DNA of 64,000 nt from Rhypophila decipiens (GCA_033297075.1 MU858170.1:1-64000), one strand, 5' to 3'; positions 52,244 to 63,591 are shown, numbered from the stretch's first letter. Notes: a model not told the origin generated them from the letters alone. Translations and numbers: made by a program.

Positions 52244-53964
52244 ATGGAGAACTTCTTCACGACAATCTTCCAGCACAAAGAAGCAGGTGAAAACAGAACG
52301 CAAAATGTCAACTCCTACCAAGGAGGACTGGGCGGTCTGTTCCACCAATATCCCGCTCAGTGCCTTGGCACCTCACTCCTCGTGGCCGTGTTGACACTCA
52401 TGTTGTTGGTCTCGACCTCATTCCTTTCTGCAAACACCAAGGGAAAAACTGGGCGCATCCCGGAAATAAACCCCATCGGCAATATATTCACCACCTCCAA
52501 AAAGCAATCCGCAATAGCAGCCTACCTGACCAACGCCCGCGGCCTCGTGACAGGATGGTTCGCCCAGAACCCAGGAACACCGGCCAGATTGCATACCCAA
52601 ATCGGCACCGTCGTGGTCTTGCCGTCGTCCATGGCCGACGAAATCTCCCACGATGAGCGGTTCCATCTGCGCCAACAAACAGCCAAGACCTTCAATGCCC
52701 ACTTGCCTGGGTTTGAGGTCTTCCGAGATGACTATAACAACGAGCTCATGAAGAACGTTGTGGCCAAGTACTTGAATAAGCAACTTGTCAAGGTCACGGG
52801 ATTATTGTCGGAGGAGATGGATTGTGCACTTGGGGAACTGTTTACTTCCCCCTTTGAGTGTCAGAAGGAAAAGGGAGAGGATTGGTTCGAGATCCCCCTT
52901 CATCGCACGGCTCTCCAGATTGTCGCGCGTCTCTCGGGGCGGGTCTTTCTGGGTGAACAGCTGGGCCGAGACCCTGAGTGGCTCCGAATTACAGCCGGGT
53001 ATGCCGGAGTGGTCACGATGGCATTTGCGGATCTATCCCGTTGGCCAGCCTGGCTTAGATCAACAGCCAACCGGTTTCTGCCTAGGTGCAAGGCTAGCAG
53101 GGCGTACATGGATGATGTAAGACGGAAGCTCAGACCGGTTATCGCTGAGCGAAGACAAAAGGCACAAAACGCTGGGGCTGGTCTCCAAGAATACAACGAC
53201 GCCATCGAGTGGTTCGAGCTCGAGAGCCAGGGTAAGCCTTATGACCCCGAGATTGTCCAGCTTAGTCTTTCGCTCGCTGCTGTCCACACAGCGGGCGATT
53301 TGCTTGCCCAGACGCTCACGGAAATTGCGACGCATGGCGAGATTATTGAGCCGCTGCGTGAGGAGGTGCAGAGCATCTTGGACAAAGGCGGATGGCAAAA
53401 GAGTTCGCTAGACAAGATGGTTTTGCTTGATAGTGTCATCAAAGAAAGTCAAAGACGGAAACCACTTGCAACTTGTAAGTGCCATTCCTTCCCTCATCAT
53501 TTTTGTGGTCAAACAACTAATCCTAGAGCAACAAAACAGTATCAATGGGCCGTATCACCATCACAGATGCAAGAGTGTCCGACGGCACGGTAATCCCCAA
53601 GGGAAGCACCATCAGCGTCGATGCGGGTCTGATGTGGGACCAGTCCATCTATACTCGACCCGATGAGTGGGATCCATACCGGTTCGTGAAGATGCGGAGA
53701 GAATCGCCCACCCAGCAGCGTCTGGCTGAGCTGACCACGACGGCACCCGAGCACTTGGCGTTTGGCCACGGCATGTATGCCTGTCCCGGGCGGTTCTTTG
53801 CTGCGAACGAGGTCAAGACTGCGCTGATCAAGATACTGCTCAAGTATGACATCAAGTTCGCTGAAGGGGTGAAGCCGAAGGTAATGATGCATGGCATTAC
53901 GATGGATCCGGACAGGGGTGTCAAGTTGAGTGTAAGGCGTAGAGGGGAGGATACTGATTTCTGA
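52244..53964 (+). CDS. sdnQ: Cytochrome P450 monooxygenase
   Basis: Predicted ER-anchored P450 proposed to oxidise (epoxidise) the polyketide side chain. Two exons fit in frame (52244-53474, 53540-53964), giving 551 residues. A transmembrane helix lies near residues 42-62. The I-helix region is AAVHTAGDLLAQ, the ExxR motif KESQR, and the haem loop FGHGMYACPGRFFA has its ligand near Cys492. It shares the HTxxx I-helix and ACPGRFFA loop with sdnT and, more loosely, sdnB, so these three look related. The assignment to side-chain chemistry rests on literature memory. Confidence 0.87.
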
Positions 53965-54535
53965 CTGTAGGGTGCAGATAAAGGCATGTAGAGGACTTTG
54001 ACAAGGACAAGGTAGCGGCAAAAATACAAAACAAAACATACAACACCGGGGATTCCCCAGTCGTCACCGACCTGAGTACTAATCCGGCAGTCACCTGTTT
54101 ATCTTTGGGAGAGCGGACGGGATCCCGAGTTTTCAAGTGCTTATGGTCGTATGTGGCATTTTGGGCCGAGAATTGTGCTTTTGGAGGGAGCGGATCTGAC
54201 ATCTCGGTAGTGGATGTTTGTCGACGACTGCTGGAAGCTCCTCTTAATACCAGTATAAGAGCATCCAGCAAACTCTCTTCTTCCAAGTTAATTTTGTCTG
54301 TACCAGTTACCTTGTATATCTCTGCTGAAATGATTGGACAGCTTAACCGCGAAAGCTGCCGTGTGACGGTTGGGGCTGCATTCCATTCTCGGTTCATTCT
54401 TTCCCGGATGTTGTCCAGGAAAAGAGGCACCTTTGCAACAGACATCGTCCTTTCAACCCACAAACTTGATCCGGTCCGAGGATACTCAGTTGCTCTCACC
54501 TCAGTATCCACGACCAAACGCAGCCAGTTTTCACC
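53965..54535. other. Intergenic region sdnQ to SDR
   Basis: 570 bp. Open frames of up to ~198 codons exist on the minus strand (53921-54517) and of similar length on the plus strand, but neither has a recognisable motif, and both overlap the flanking genes. Considered non-coding. Confidence 0.45.
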
Positions 54536-55456
54536 ATGCTTGGCATCCGGTCACTTCTTCCACGGGTCCCGGTGCCGGGTCTCCGGCTTCCCCGAACCCC
54601 TTCCTTCCCGCATTTCCTGCCCCGCATTTCCAACCGCCCGCTTTCGCTCTCGGGAGCCACTCCCCCGCGCCGAACAGCAATAGTCACCGGCGCCGCCCGA
54701 GGCATCGGCAAAGCCATTGCCCTCCGCCTCGCCCGCGACGGCTACGACATAACCGTCAACGACGTCGCCTCCCAGGAGAAAGCCCTAAGCGACACAGTCT
54801 CCGAGATCAATTCCCTCGCCGGTAACCGCCGCGCACACGGCCACATCGCCGATGTCTCGTCTCCCGAAGCCGTCCAGGATCTCGTCAAATCCTCAGTCGA
54901 TAATCTGGGCCCGTTAACCACCATGGTCGCTAACGCAGGTATCGCCCAGGTGAAACCCCTTTTGGACCTCACGCCGGCTGATTTCCAGCGCATGTTTGAG
55001 GTCAATGTCATGGGGGTGCATTATTGCTACCAGGCCGCCGCCAAGCAACTCATCGAGCAGGGGACAGCAGGAAAACTCATCGGTGCGGCGAGTATAGTGG
55101 CTTTCAAGCCGTTCCCCTTGATGGGGCATTATAGCGCTAGTAAATGGGCGGTGAGGGGGTTGAGTCAGGTGTATGCGATGGAGCTGGCGCAGCACAAGAT
55201 CACGGTGAATGCGTACGCGCCGGGGATTGTGGATACGAATATGTGGGAGCTTATTGATGAGGGCTTGGGGAAGAAAGCTGGTGGTGGGAAGGAAAAGGGG
55301 GATATGATGCGCATGTACAGCGATAGGTTGATTGCGCTGGGAAGAACGAGTGTACCTGAGGATGTGGCCAAGTTGGTCGGGTTTTTGGCTAGTGAGGATG
55401 CTGATTATATTACAGGGCAGACCATGGTTGTTGATGGGGGGATCATGTTCACTTGA
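54536..55456 (+). CDS. Short-chain dehydrogenase with putative mitochondrial presequence
   Basis: Classical SDR of the diacetyl/acetoin reductase type. Single exon, 306 residues. The N-terminal ~45 residues are Arg/Pro/Leu-rich with no acidic residues, as in a mitochondrial presequence. Then come TAIVTGAARGIGKAIAL, a NAGIAQV loop, catalytic Ser in AASIVAF, YSASK (YxxxK), the APGIVDTNM loop and the C-terminal TGQTMVVDGG. It lies where sdnR is expected, but I recall that gene being described as beta-lactamase-like. This is plainly an SDR, so no symbol is given. It may serve primary metabolism or a late redox step. Confidence 0.85.
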   Translation: MLGIRSLLPRVPVPGLRLPRTPSFPHFLPRISNRPLSLSGATPPRRTAIVTGAARGIGKAIALRLARDGYDITVNDVASQEKALSDTVSEINSLAGNRRAHGHIADVSSPEAVQDLVKSSVDNLGPLTTMVANAGIAQVKPLLDLTPADFQRMFEVNVMGVHYCYQAAAKQLIEQGTAGKLIGAASIVAFKPFPLMGHYSASKWAVRGLSQVYAMELAQHKITVNAYAPGIVDTNMWELIDEGLGKKAGGGKEKGDMMRMYSDRLIALGRTSVPEDVAKLVGFLASEDADYITGQTMVVDGGIMFT

Positions 55457-56127
55457 CGGATTATGTAAGAAAGTGCTCTTTGTGTGTGTTTTGTTCATTA
55501 ACAAGGATGGGATAGTAAACAATTTTCCCAATTCATCCAGAAGCCCCTTTTTTCCTTGAGTCTTGCATCTTGCCGATCCACTTCTGGTGCCTACGGTTCC
55601 GCTCCTTTGTCCTTGGGTTGGCTTATTACCATCTGATATTGCACTCCCACGACCCCATAGCTCGGCTAGTCTTTGTCAAGTTGAGCCGCCCTCCACATCG
55701 ACAACCCCTCAAATTGTGATTCTTTGTTGGCCTCACACAATGAGTCCATTTGTATACCTCATGCGGGTAGACAGTAGCCCAGCGGCCAGCGGTGGCTGTT
55801 CGGCCTGGTCTTTCAGTCTCGATGTCTTGAGGTTGCAAATTTGTCAAAGGATGGGACCTGGTCGAGGGTTTATGGACAAAGAAGCGGAGCTGCCAAATCA
55901 TGGTCATTGTGGCCACTTCTCGAACCCAACTCGTTCACTCTAGGCATCTATGCTTCTTCACCCTTCTACCAGTCCTATTGGTCTCGAGATCACCTGTTGA
56001 TTCTAAACCAGCATCTTTCCAACTTAAATCTAGTTGAGAACTTGATGAGAACTGCGCTCGATACCAACCACCAATACCAAATTAAACACTCACCTCAAGA
56101 CCAACAAAAATCCAGTCGTCACCAAAA
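55457..56127. other. Intergenic region
   Basis: About 670 bp with no recognised gene. Short open frames of 96 to 127 codons on both strands lack motifs. The right end should contain the promoter of the following small gene. Confidence 0.45.
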
Positions 56128-56832
56128 ATGTGCATCGAGATCCACGAACTCTATTGCCGGGCTTGCCGGGTCCAAATCGGCAAATCCGAAACCCGCACCG
56201 CCCAAACCTGCTCGCCCTCTCTAAACGGGCTCATCTCTGACCCGCCCGAGCTGCACTCCTACGACCAGCACGAAGCGCAAGGCGTAAGAACCTACACCTT
56301 CTGCTGGGAATGCGAAGAAACAGGGGCCGCAGCCTCTTACGAGTCGGATGAAAAAAAGCGTCAGCAAGCAATATGGCGCGAGTTCGTCAAAGAATTCAGT
56401 GATTGGAAGGAGGGTGATCCTGAGCCCGAGATAGAATTTCAAGAGTTGGAGGAACCTACTCCTGCTGAGATGGAGAGAGATAGACACGATCACGAAAAGA
56501 GGGTGCAGAGGTTATTGAAGGAGTGGGCTAAGGAAGATGAGAGGAACGAGGAGATGAGAGAACGGGCAAGGAACGAGGCTATGAAGAGTCAGAGGAGGGA
56601 GCATGAGCCGGATTGGTTTCCTTTGTCGGGGGCTACGACGCCCACGACCCCGTTGGGGCCCATGACACCGGTGGCCGACTCTGAGCAGGAAGGGCGTCGT
56701 GGAAGTTCGAGTACCGGCTACAGGGGTGGCAATCTTCCTGCTGAGACCTCCAGAGCCCTTGCTGCTTGGATGAACACTGATGCTCGCGACGCTGGGAGTA
56801 GTCGAGGCGCTGGGAGAAGTGATTGGTGGTGA
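56128..56832 (+). CDS. Hypothetical protein with Cys pairs and a charged coiled-coil region
   Basis: Single exon, 234 residues, function not recognised. N-terminal CRACRV and a later CWECEET pair resemble a degenerate zinc-ribbon-like arrangement; other Cys residues lie between them. From about residue 70 to 155 the protein is strongly charged and probably helical (repeated EEM/RER/EWAKEDERN). The C-terminus is Thr/Pro/Gly-rich and disordered. Composition and codon use look like a genuine fungal gene. No link to biosynthesis is visible; it may be a bystander in the cluster. Confidence 0.6.
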   Translation: MCIEIHELYCRACRVQIGKSETRTAQTCSPSLNGLISDPPELHSYDQHEAQGVRTYTFCWECEETGAAASYESDEKKRQQAIWREFVKEFSDWKEGDPEPEIEFQELEEPTPAEMERDRHDHEKRVQRLLKEWAKEDERNEEMRERARNEAMKSQRREHEPDWFPLSGATTPTTPLGPMTPVADSEQEGRRGSSSTGYRGGNLPAETSRALAAWMNTDARDAGSSRGAGRSDWW

Positions 56833-57141
56833 TAGCTGATACGGCACATTTAGATGCTCGGCTGTTATGTTGGTGGCTAGGGAGTCTCTCTTTTAGTCTT
56901 GTACGATCGGGCCAAGGAACAGAAAAAGGTGCTACGGGATAGTTACAGATATGACTGAACAAATAATGCTCTATCGTGATATGTTCTGCTCTCATGCCTC
57001 CCATACATGATACGGATACCATTCCCACCGTCATCCTTCCGCGCAAAATAGGATATTGACGCAGAGATCTATATAAAAATACAATGATACTCGTTCTCAT
57101 CTCGGAGCTTTACAGCCACCCCTTTCCATCAACCTCACTCG
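56833..57141. other. Convergent spacer
   Basis: About 310 bp between the 3' ends of the hypothetical gene and the regulator gene. Nothing else recognised. Confidence 0.45.
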
Positions 57142-58591
57142 TCACTGAACGGAAACCTGACCCGTAATCCAGCCCTCGGCCCAGGCACAGTCTTGATTCC
57201 ACGGCGAGGTCATAACCTTGGCAATGTCCTTCATAACACACACGCTCCAGCCCCTGGTGAACCAATACGAGTCCTCAGTAGAGTGCATAATCACACAGTA
57301 ATACGACAACAAGGCCAACGCACCCTGGTTCCTGCTCCTCAACAAACCAATAAAACTCGACGAAAGCGATAACGGCCAGGACGCCAAGGTCTGGTACTCG
57401 GGACTGGTCGACGTCTGGCCGGCGTGTTCGATACACTGGATCATACGCTCGACCTCGAGTTTGATAGTGGCACCATTGGAGTCCCCTGCCGTGGGTATGA
57501 GATTGGGGAGTTTTTCCAGGAACCTTTGCAGTTGCACCATCAGCCGGGTGAGGCCGACACTGCGGTCGGGCATGGGCATGGGCCGGAAGATCTCGCCCAA
57601 GGGACCGCTCCGGAGCTCGTTGGTCGCGTCGTCAATGATTCCTCGCACGCCCTTGAGGAGGAGGAAGACGTCGACTAGATTGTCGAGACCCAAGTCCTGG
57701 GCGACAGTCTCATCAGTTGGCCGCGACGCTGCTAGCGAACCGACGAAAAGAAAGGTAGAAGCCACGAACAGGGCGTGGCAATTCTGGGCCGAGAGATTGG
57801 AGAGCACGCCCCGGATGCCCTTGATGGCTCGGCTCTGGTGGTGGGTGGCTTGCACGGTGAGTTCCTCGTGTCGATCGGGGCGGAGAAAGGCCAAGTGGAA
57901 GGCTGATATAGCGAGCATCTCGTGGAGGAGGTAGGGATGTGCAAAGGCCAGCTTCGGGACCTCTATGGACCATATTTCGGGCGAGTAGCCCTTGGCGATG
58001 GTCTTGTAGCACGAGGTGCTGTAGTGATGCATCAGCTCCATGTCCGAGGCCCAGTTGGCCGGTTCTTGTTCGCCATCATAGCTCGTGAACTTGGCAAAGT
58101 AGGGATATGGGTCGGGGCTTGTGGGCAGAGGAGTGCCGCCCAAGGACAAAGAGCGCGTAGAGACAGATGATATGGTGGTCGTGTCCACATAGGGGGCTAG
58201 CTGGTCGTGGGGGCCAATGAGCTGTGATATACTTGGCAGCTGCTGTTGTCCACTGTGACTGGGTCTTGCTGCTGGAAGGGTATTGAAGTCGCAGTCTGGG
58301 GTCTTTCCTCGCTGTCTTGGAGTGGTGACACTGGGTGTAGTAGAGGACGAGCGGCTGCTCTGGGACGGTTGTGGCGTGCCTGTTGACTGGCCCGTCACGA
58401 GACTGCATTCGATGCCATGGCGCGTACAGGCTTTACACGGGCGGTCCTCGTCGCACTTGAGGTCACGGCACTGGGGTCAGCGACTGTTTATGGGTCCAGG
58501 TGTTGGGTGATGGGCCTACCTTGACTCGTCGCTGCTTACACCTCAGACAACCCCCACGGCTCTTGGTGTACCCTAGGCGTAATCGGGCCAT
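57142..58591 (-). CDS. sdnS: Zn2Cys6 transcription factor, Upc2-like
   Basis: Predicted nuclear regulator of the cluster. Two exons (58520-58591, 57142-58455) give 461 residues. With the downstream AG acceptor, the zinc cluster reads CLRCKQRRVK-CDEDRPCKACTRHGIEC, the canonical CX2CX6CX5CX2CX6C. A nearer AG is also in frame but would insert four residues (CRDLK). A Ser/Thr/Pro/Gln-rich linker follows, then a middle region (LMHHYSTSCYKTI, HPYLLHEMLAISAFHLAF, HHQSRAI) typical of fungal sterol-uptake-control (Upc2)-like factors. Upstream sequence starts MARLRLGYTKSRGGC. A CGG-N5-CCG site in the sdnG/sdnH promoter is a possible target. Confidence 0.87.
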
Positions 58592-60067
58592 GGGCAGCGG
58601 GATATACCGTCATTACCGTTGAGCCCAAGCTCCAGCTAATGCCCGTCAGTTGTGCCACCCGGGAGCTTTTGTTCGATATCGTTGCCACTCGTTTCCGGGT
58701 ACCGGTTGTTAGGGCTGACCGAAACCGAGATCTGGAGGAAACGTGATTTTACACGTAAGAGGGGGTGGGCAGTGGGCGGTGGGTTTTGTTGGCGAATTGA
58801 CGTGTCGTGTTCGGATCTTGCGGGAAACGGGGAAAAGAGGGGTTTCGTTCAGCGGTCGTCAAATTGCCGCAAATCCTCATTCCAAAGGATTAAGGTACCG
58901 ATTCAACAATTCAGGGGCACGCCAATTGCGAGTACGAAATCCACTGGCCATCCGTACGTATCCGTATTCTATGCCCGTCATCACTGTCCGACATGAAGGG
59001 TGAGCAGCAGATCCTCATCGCAATGAAATGCGCGTGGTGAACGCGTACCTAGCGCATCCTATTTTTTCTCATTGCTGACAGATAACGGTCGGCCCTAGGA
59101 GGGCCTGTCGGGCAATTGTGCCACACTCCCGCTTGAGCGCTTTCCTTGGCGATGGCGGAAACACTTGGCAAAAATAAGGTTGAAAAAGGTGTGAAATTGG
59201 TCGATTTCGATGGAGCTGCCTGTGGAGAAGGTGCCTTGGGTGCTTACTGCAGACCAATCAGCTCATCAGGCGAAAGCGAAAGGGATCTGTTCTCCATGAT
59301 TCGTATTCGGGTTTGGTACCCTTTCACTGCTCCCCAAATCTTGATCTTCTCTCACGATTCAGCCAAGTGGGGCAGAAACGGCGATATGGACACCACAACG
59401 ACAGCCAAGGACTCTAGTCTCCGGCATGCTCTTTCCTTCTTGCCGGCCACCTCAAAGAGCTAGCCTAGACTAGTCTGGACGGAAGCAGCCATCACTCTAG
59501 ACTTAATTAACACCAATATTGGAATTTGGCCGTACAACATCAACAAACTGCCAGTTATCTCTTTTGTTCTGTTGCACTCGACAAAATATCATGCGAATCC
59601 TTCTGCGTCATGCCCACCTGACAAGCACCGTATTTTTCGTACTCGGGATGGTGCGGCATGTTGATGATGTCCGTCCGCGTCCTGTGCGTGAATTGCGTTC
59701 TGGCCTACCATTCGGGTAACAACATTCGGCAGCGACCTGTACCATGGCCGGCAGTGTGCCATCGACTCACACCTTGATCTGCGTTTTCTCGCGGTTAAAG
59801 TATATATGGACCCAGAGGCGAGCCAGCGGTTGGACGATACCTGCCGGAAACAAGCAAGCAGCATGGACATGGTGAAACTCGACCACCACTTCAGTTCCAC
59901 TTTTTATGAGGGCAACAATCGTATTCGGAACATGGGCCTCTCGACACGGGATATAACTTGGGGGGCACTACCCGCTTGACCTTGTGTTGTTTTGTACTTG
60001 GTGTCTGCCAGACTATCCCTCCAGGATACGATTTACTTGAGAATACACGGAAGCAACCGCAGAAGCC
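58592..60067. other. Intergenic region sdnS-sdnT, possible gene remnant
   Basis: About 1.5 kb. It should contain the sdnS and sdnT promoters, since the genes diverge. From about 59692 to 59980 one plus-strand frame stays open for ~95 codons and looks somewhat protein-like (TFGSDLYHG, CAIDSHLDLRFLAVKVYM) but has no start and no recognised family. It could be a remnant exon or chance. Confidence 0.4.
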
Positions 60068-61786
60068 ATGGCCATCTCAGAGGTCATTGTCGAGAGGCTG
60101 CCTCTTGTCCTTTCGACCAGTGTCGTCTTCCTGGCCGTCTACTTGTTCAAGATCTTCTTGACCCCCGACCCACTGGCCAACCTTCCCATCATCGGAGAAG
60201 ATCTTGGAGGCGATGAGAAGCGAAGGCAGCAGTTCCGATTGAACGCAAAGGCAACATATAATGAAGGATATAAAAAGGTACAATTGTATAATCCCATTAT
60301 CAAAACACAACAACTGCTTACCTACCACGAAACAGTTCAGAGATGGCCTGTTTAGAATCATCACTACTCGAAGTATGCCACAGATGTCTTTCCACTTCTC
60401 TTCTTTCACTGCTAACCTCACCGCCAGACTCGCAAGTGGTGGTCGTCTCGCCCGACTTTCTCGATGAGCTGAAGCGTCTGCCAGATGACATGCTCAGTTT
60501 CAGCGCCGCGGCCATGGAGGGGATGCATTCTAAGTACACGCAGCTCCGAGATGAACCGCTCCTCCCGCACACCATCAAGACCAGCCTAACCCCCGGCCTG
60601 GTCCGGCTGAACCCCACCGTGGCCGATGAGGTCCAAGACGCGATTCGGCTCGAAATGCCCCCGTGCGACGACTGGACACCCGTGCGCATCAACCAGAAGC
60701 TCCTCCGCGTCGTCGCCATGGCCTCGGGTCGCATCCTCGTTGGTCCCGAGCTCTGTCGCTCAGAGGAGTACCTCGAGTCAGCCATCAAGTACACAATCGA
60801 ACTTATGGAGGCTCGGTCGGCGGTCGATGCCATCCCACCTTGGATTCGCCCTTTCAAGGCGTCTAGACTCCCTCAGGTCAAACAGCTAGACCAGCGCATC
60901 AAGAAGGCAACAGCTTTTATGCAGCCGATAGTAGAGGCTCGGCTTGCCCTCAACCGCGCCGACGTCAAGCCCGACGACATGCTGCAGTGGATGATCGACG
61001 ATCAGATGAAGGAGCAGCATGGCAAGCTGGACATTGAACGACAGGCACGGCTGCAGCTGTCTGTCAGCTTCGTCTCCATCCACACTACCACCCTTACAGC
61101 CACCAACGTGTTTTACAACCTCGCCGCCTTCCCCGAGCACAACGAGGAACTTCGCCAAGAAATCCGCACCGTCCTGGCCGAGCACGGCGGTGTGTTTAGC
61201 AGCACCGCCCTCCAAGCCATGAAGAAAGTAGACAGCTTCCTGAAAGAGTCGATGCGCTTCCACACCCCTGGAGTCTCGTCATTCCAGCGCAAGGTCCTCA
61301 AGCCATTCACACTCTCCAACGGGCAGCACATTCCGGCGGGAATCATCATCGAGGTGCCAGCCCAGGCCATCGCCATGGACCCAGAGATGTTTGAAGAACC
61401 CGACAAGTTTGACGGCCTCAGGTTCTACAAGATGCGCGAGAAGGCGAGGGAGGCGGGCGAGTTTGATGTTGCCGGGCAGGGACAGTTTGTCAGTGTCTCC
61501 AAGGGAAGTCTCAGTTTCGGATACGGACGCCATGCTTGTCCGGGCCGCTTCTTTGCCGGCAACGAGATCAAGATGATTGTGGCGAATTACTTGCTCAACT
61601 ATGACATCAAGTTGGCTGACGGGTATACCGAGCGGTATCCTAATATTGAGATGGGCGGAACTGTAAGTCTCCATTCCAAGCTGGGGGCTTTCAAAGTCTA
61701 TTCTGTGTCATGCAGATGCTAACATTTGGTCACAGTCTGTCCCTGATCCTACGAAGGAGTTGCTGTTCAAGCGTATTTCGACCTAA
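60068..61786 (+). CDS. sdnT: Cytochrome P450 monooxygenase
   Basis: Predicted ER-anchored P450 proposed with SdnQ to epoxidise the polyketide chain. Four exons fit in frame (60068-60277, 60336-60372, 60428-61662, 61736-61786), giving 510 residues; exon 2 is only 37 nt. An N-terminal hydrophobic segment is followed by LPIIGEDLGG. The I-helix region is SFVSIHTTTLTAT, the ExxR motif KESMR, and the haem loop FGYGRHACPGRFFAG has its ligand near Cys451. The short exons around the N-terminal region resemble intron positions of fungal ent-kaurene-oxidase-like CYPs. It closes the cluster on the right. Confidence 0.87.
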
Positions 61787-62205
61787 AGTTGCACAGGAAG
61801 GATTTTTTTGCATCTTGTTTCTGTAATATGTTACACACAATTTGGCGTGGGTATGGGCTATTCTCGGTTTGTCAAGTAGGATAGTTACTGGAGATCAATC
61901 ATGCTTAGAAGTTGGCGGGGACACTATGTCGTAGCATCGCGTATGCTCCGAAACTTACATTGTACCGCTTATGTCAGAACCTTATATCAAGAGCACAGCA
62001 TTTGTACTTTGGGGGAGTTGCCGAAGCCCGAAGGTAGTAGTATTACATTAGGTTTCTGTAACTATCTGTCAAATTTTATTTCTTTAGTTACTCATTGCCG
62101 TCTTTTAACCATTTTTTTGGCTCCCTCTTCAGCTTTTCTCTCCCACCAACCGCCCTCTTTAATTCTCCTCGACCACACATCCGTACAAAGACTCTGAGAT
62201 TAAGA
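61787..62205. other. Intergenic region right of sdnT
   Basis: About 420 bp between the sdnT stop and the start of the DUF3669-like gene. A frame open from 62095 precedes that ATG but lacks a better start. Promoter region; nothing specific seen. Confidence 0.45.
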
Positions 62206-63591
62206 ATGGACAACTCAGACAAACAATATCACCAAATCGCACAACTAACCACCGCCCAATCCGACGCACCGCTCGACCGCATCGGATACGGTTCATGTGG
62301 AAGTATATGGGCGGACTCGTCTCTCTTTCCGTATATTGATATATACGGCTGCAACAGCTCATCAACGGAACCCATAACTTCGGTTGGAGAAGAAGCAGTC
62401 TTCCCCATAGTCCTCAAACGAGCAGACGGCCTACCCGATCGCTCCCTCACCAATGAAGCCGTTATACATCGGCATATCCTTTCGACATTGGACAAATTCA
62501 ACTCGGACAACCAACAATGTTCCGCCTCGAGCCCGGCGGGTCCTAGACTTGACGGCGGCGGCAATATCTTCACAGACGGACATGTAGTGAATATCCCACG
62601 CCACGTCGCTTTCTTCGAACCTTCAGCCCCCATGTGGAACCAGATCCTGCCACGATTACCCAGCGACTCAACAACATGCCAGGCCCTCGTCAGCGAGCGG
62701 ATCCTTCCCCTCCCTAGAGACAGTCGAGCATTATTGGCAAACAAGTTCTGGGACGGACCGGCCCATCTACGAGAGAATATCGTCAACGACAAGAGGAACG
62801 AGCACTGCCTTGTTAGGCCGTATCTAGGCCGTCGTCGGTGTCGGAACTTGAAGGCTGGCACCCAGAGGACCACCGAGGAGGAGGGCGACGAGAATAAAGT
62901 CATGGTGGATGAAAGACCAGGTCACCTGCGCCTCAAAACAAGGGGCTTGATCAGCCTTAGGAATTACCCCCTGCACGTTGATCAAATCGAGGAGCTTGTT
63001 TTGCCGGCGGGGGAATACGCCGCTGCAATGGCAGATGCCCTAGCATTTTTGCTCTGGGGCTGTGAGGTAGATGCCTGTGATGTCGAGTTTGTACTTGCCA
63101 GACCGAGACCTCAAGATTCACTAGCCCACGACATGGCATCTATCGGCACCCGCAAATTCAGCACGAGCAACCTGGGTCCCCACGCCCTCTGGATCCTCGA
63201 CTTTGACTGCTGCAAACCGCTCTCGATGACGATGGAGGGCGTATACCTCGCGGCGGAGAGGTTCTGGAGGAACGATCCGTATTATCCTACCCCGACCTCC
63301 ACCTCTGGCACTTCCGGGGATGCATCGAACAACAATTTGAAGAACAAAACGGGGAATGATGAGTTCCTTTGGAAGATATTCAAGGGCCTATTCTTGGAGG
63401 TTAGTACAAGGATTATGGACTGGAAGCTCGAGACCAAGACTGCGGCTTGGAAATCGGACGGCCAAGTTGAGGGTACTTACGGGGGACAAGCGAGACAACA
63501 GAAATTACTGCCTGTCGAGTTTATCAAGCGGGTTGAGGAGACTGTTGGGGTCTACTCAAAGGGCATCCCGATTTTTTTCTCATCTTCATAG
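62206..63591 (+). CDS. DUF3669-like fungal protein
   Basis: Single exon, 461 residues from the ATG at 62206 (MDNSDKQYHQ). The RIGYGSCGSIWA start resembles a degenerate kinase-type glycine loop, as often seen in DUF3669 proteins. The signature ends of the family are present: LVRPYLGRRR, LRNYPLHVDQIEEL, YAAAMADALAFLLWGCEVDACDVEFVLA and LWILDFDCCKPLSM. These are widespread filamentous-fungal proteins of unknown function. I see no link to diterpene chemistry, so it probably marks the right border of the cluster. Confidence 0.75.
   Translation: MDNSDKQYHQIAQLTTAQSDAPLDRIGYGSCGSIWADSSLFPYIDIYGCNSSSTEPITSVGEEAVFPIVLKRADGLPDRSLTNEAVIHRHILSTLDKFNSDNQQCSASSPAGPRLDGGGNIFTDGHVVNIPRHVAFFEPSAPMWNQILPRLPSDSTTCQALVSERILPLPRDSRALLANKFWDGPAHLRENIVNDKRNEHCLVRPYLGRRRCRNLKAGTQRTTEEEGDENKVMVDERPGHLRLKTRGLISLRNYPLHVDQIEELVLPAGEYAAAMADALAFLLWGCEVDACDVEFVLARPRPQDSLAHDMASIGTRKFSTSNLGPHALWILDFDCCKPLSMTMEGVYLAAERFWRNDPYYPTPTSTSGTSGDASNNNLKNKTGNDEFLWKIFKGLFLEVSTRIMDWKLETKTAAWKSDGQVEGTYGGQARQQKLLPVEFIKRVEETVGVYSKGIPIFFSSS

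Noticed and set aside
53921..54517. 198-codon minus-strand open frame
   Set aside because: Overlaps the end of the sdnQ P450, has no domain or usual start context, and contains a low-complexity hydrophobic end; judged a chance frame.
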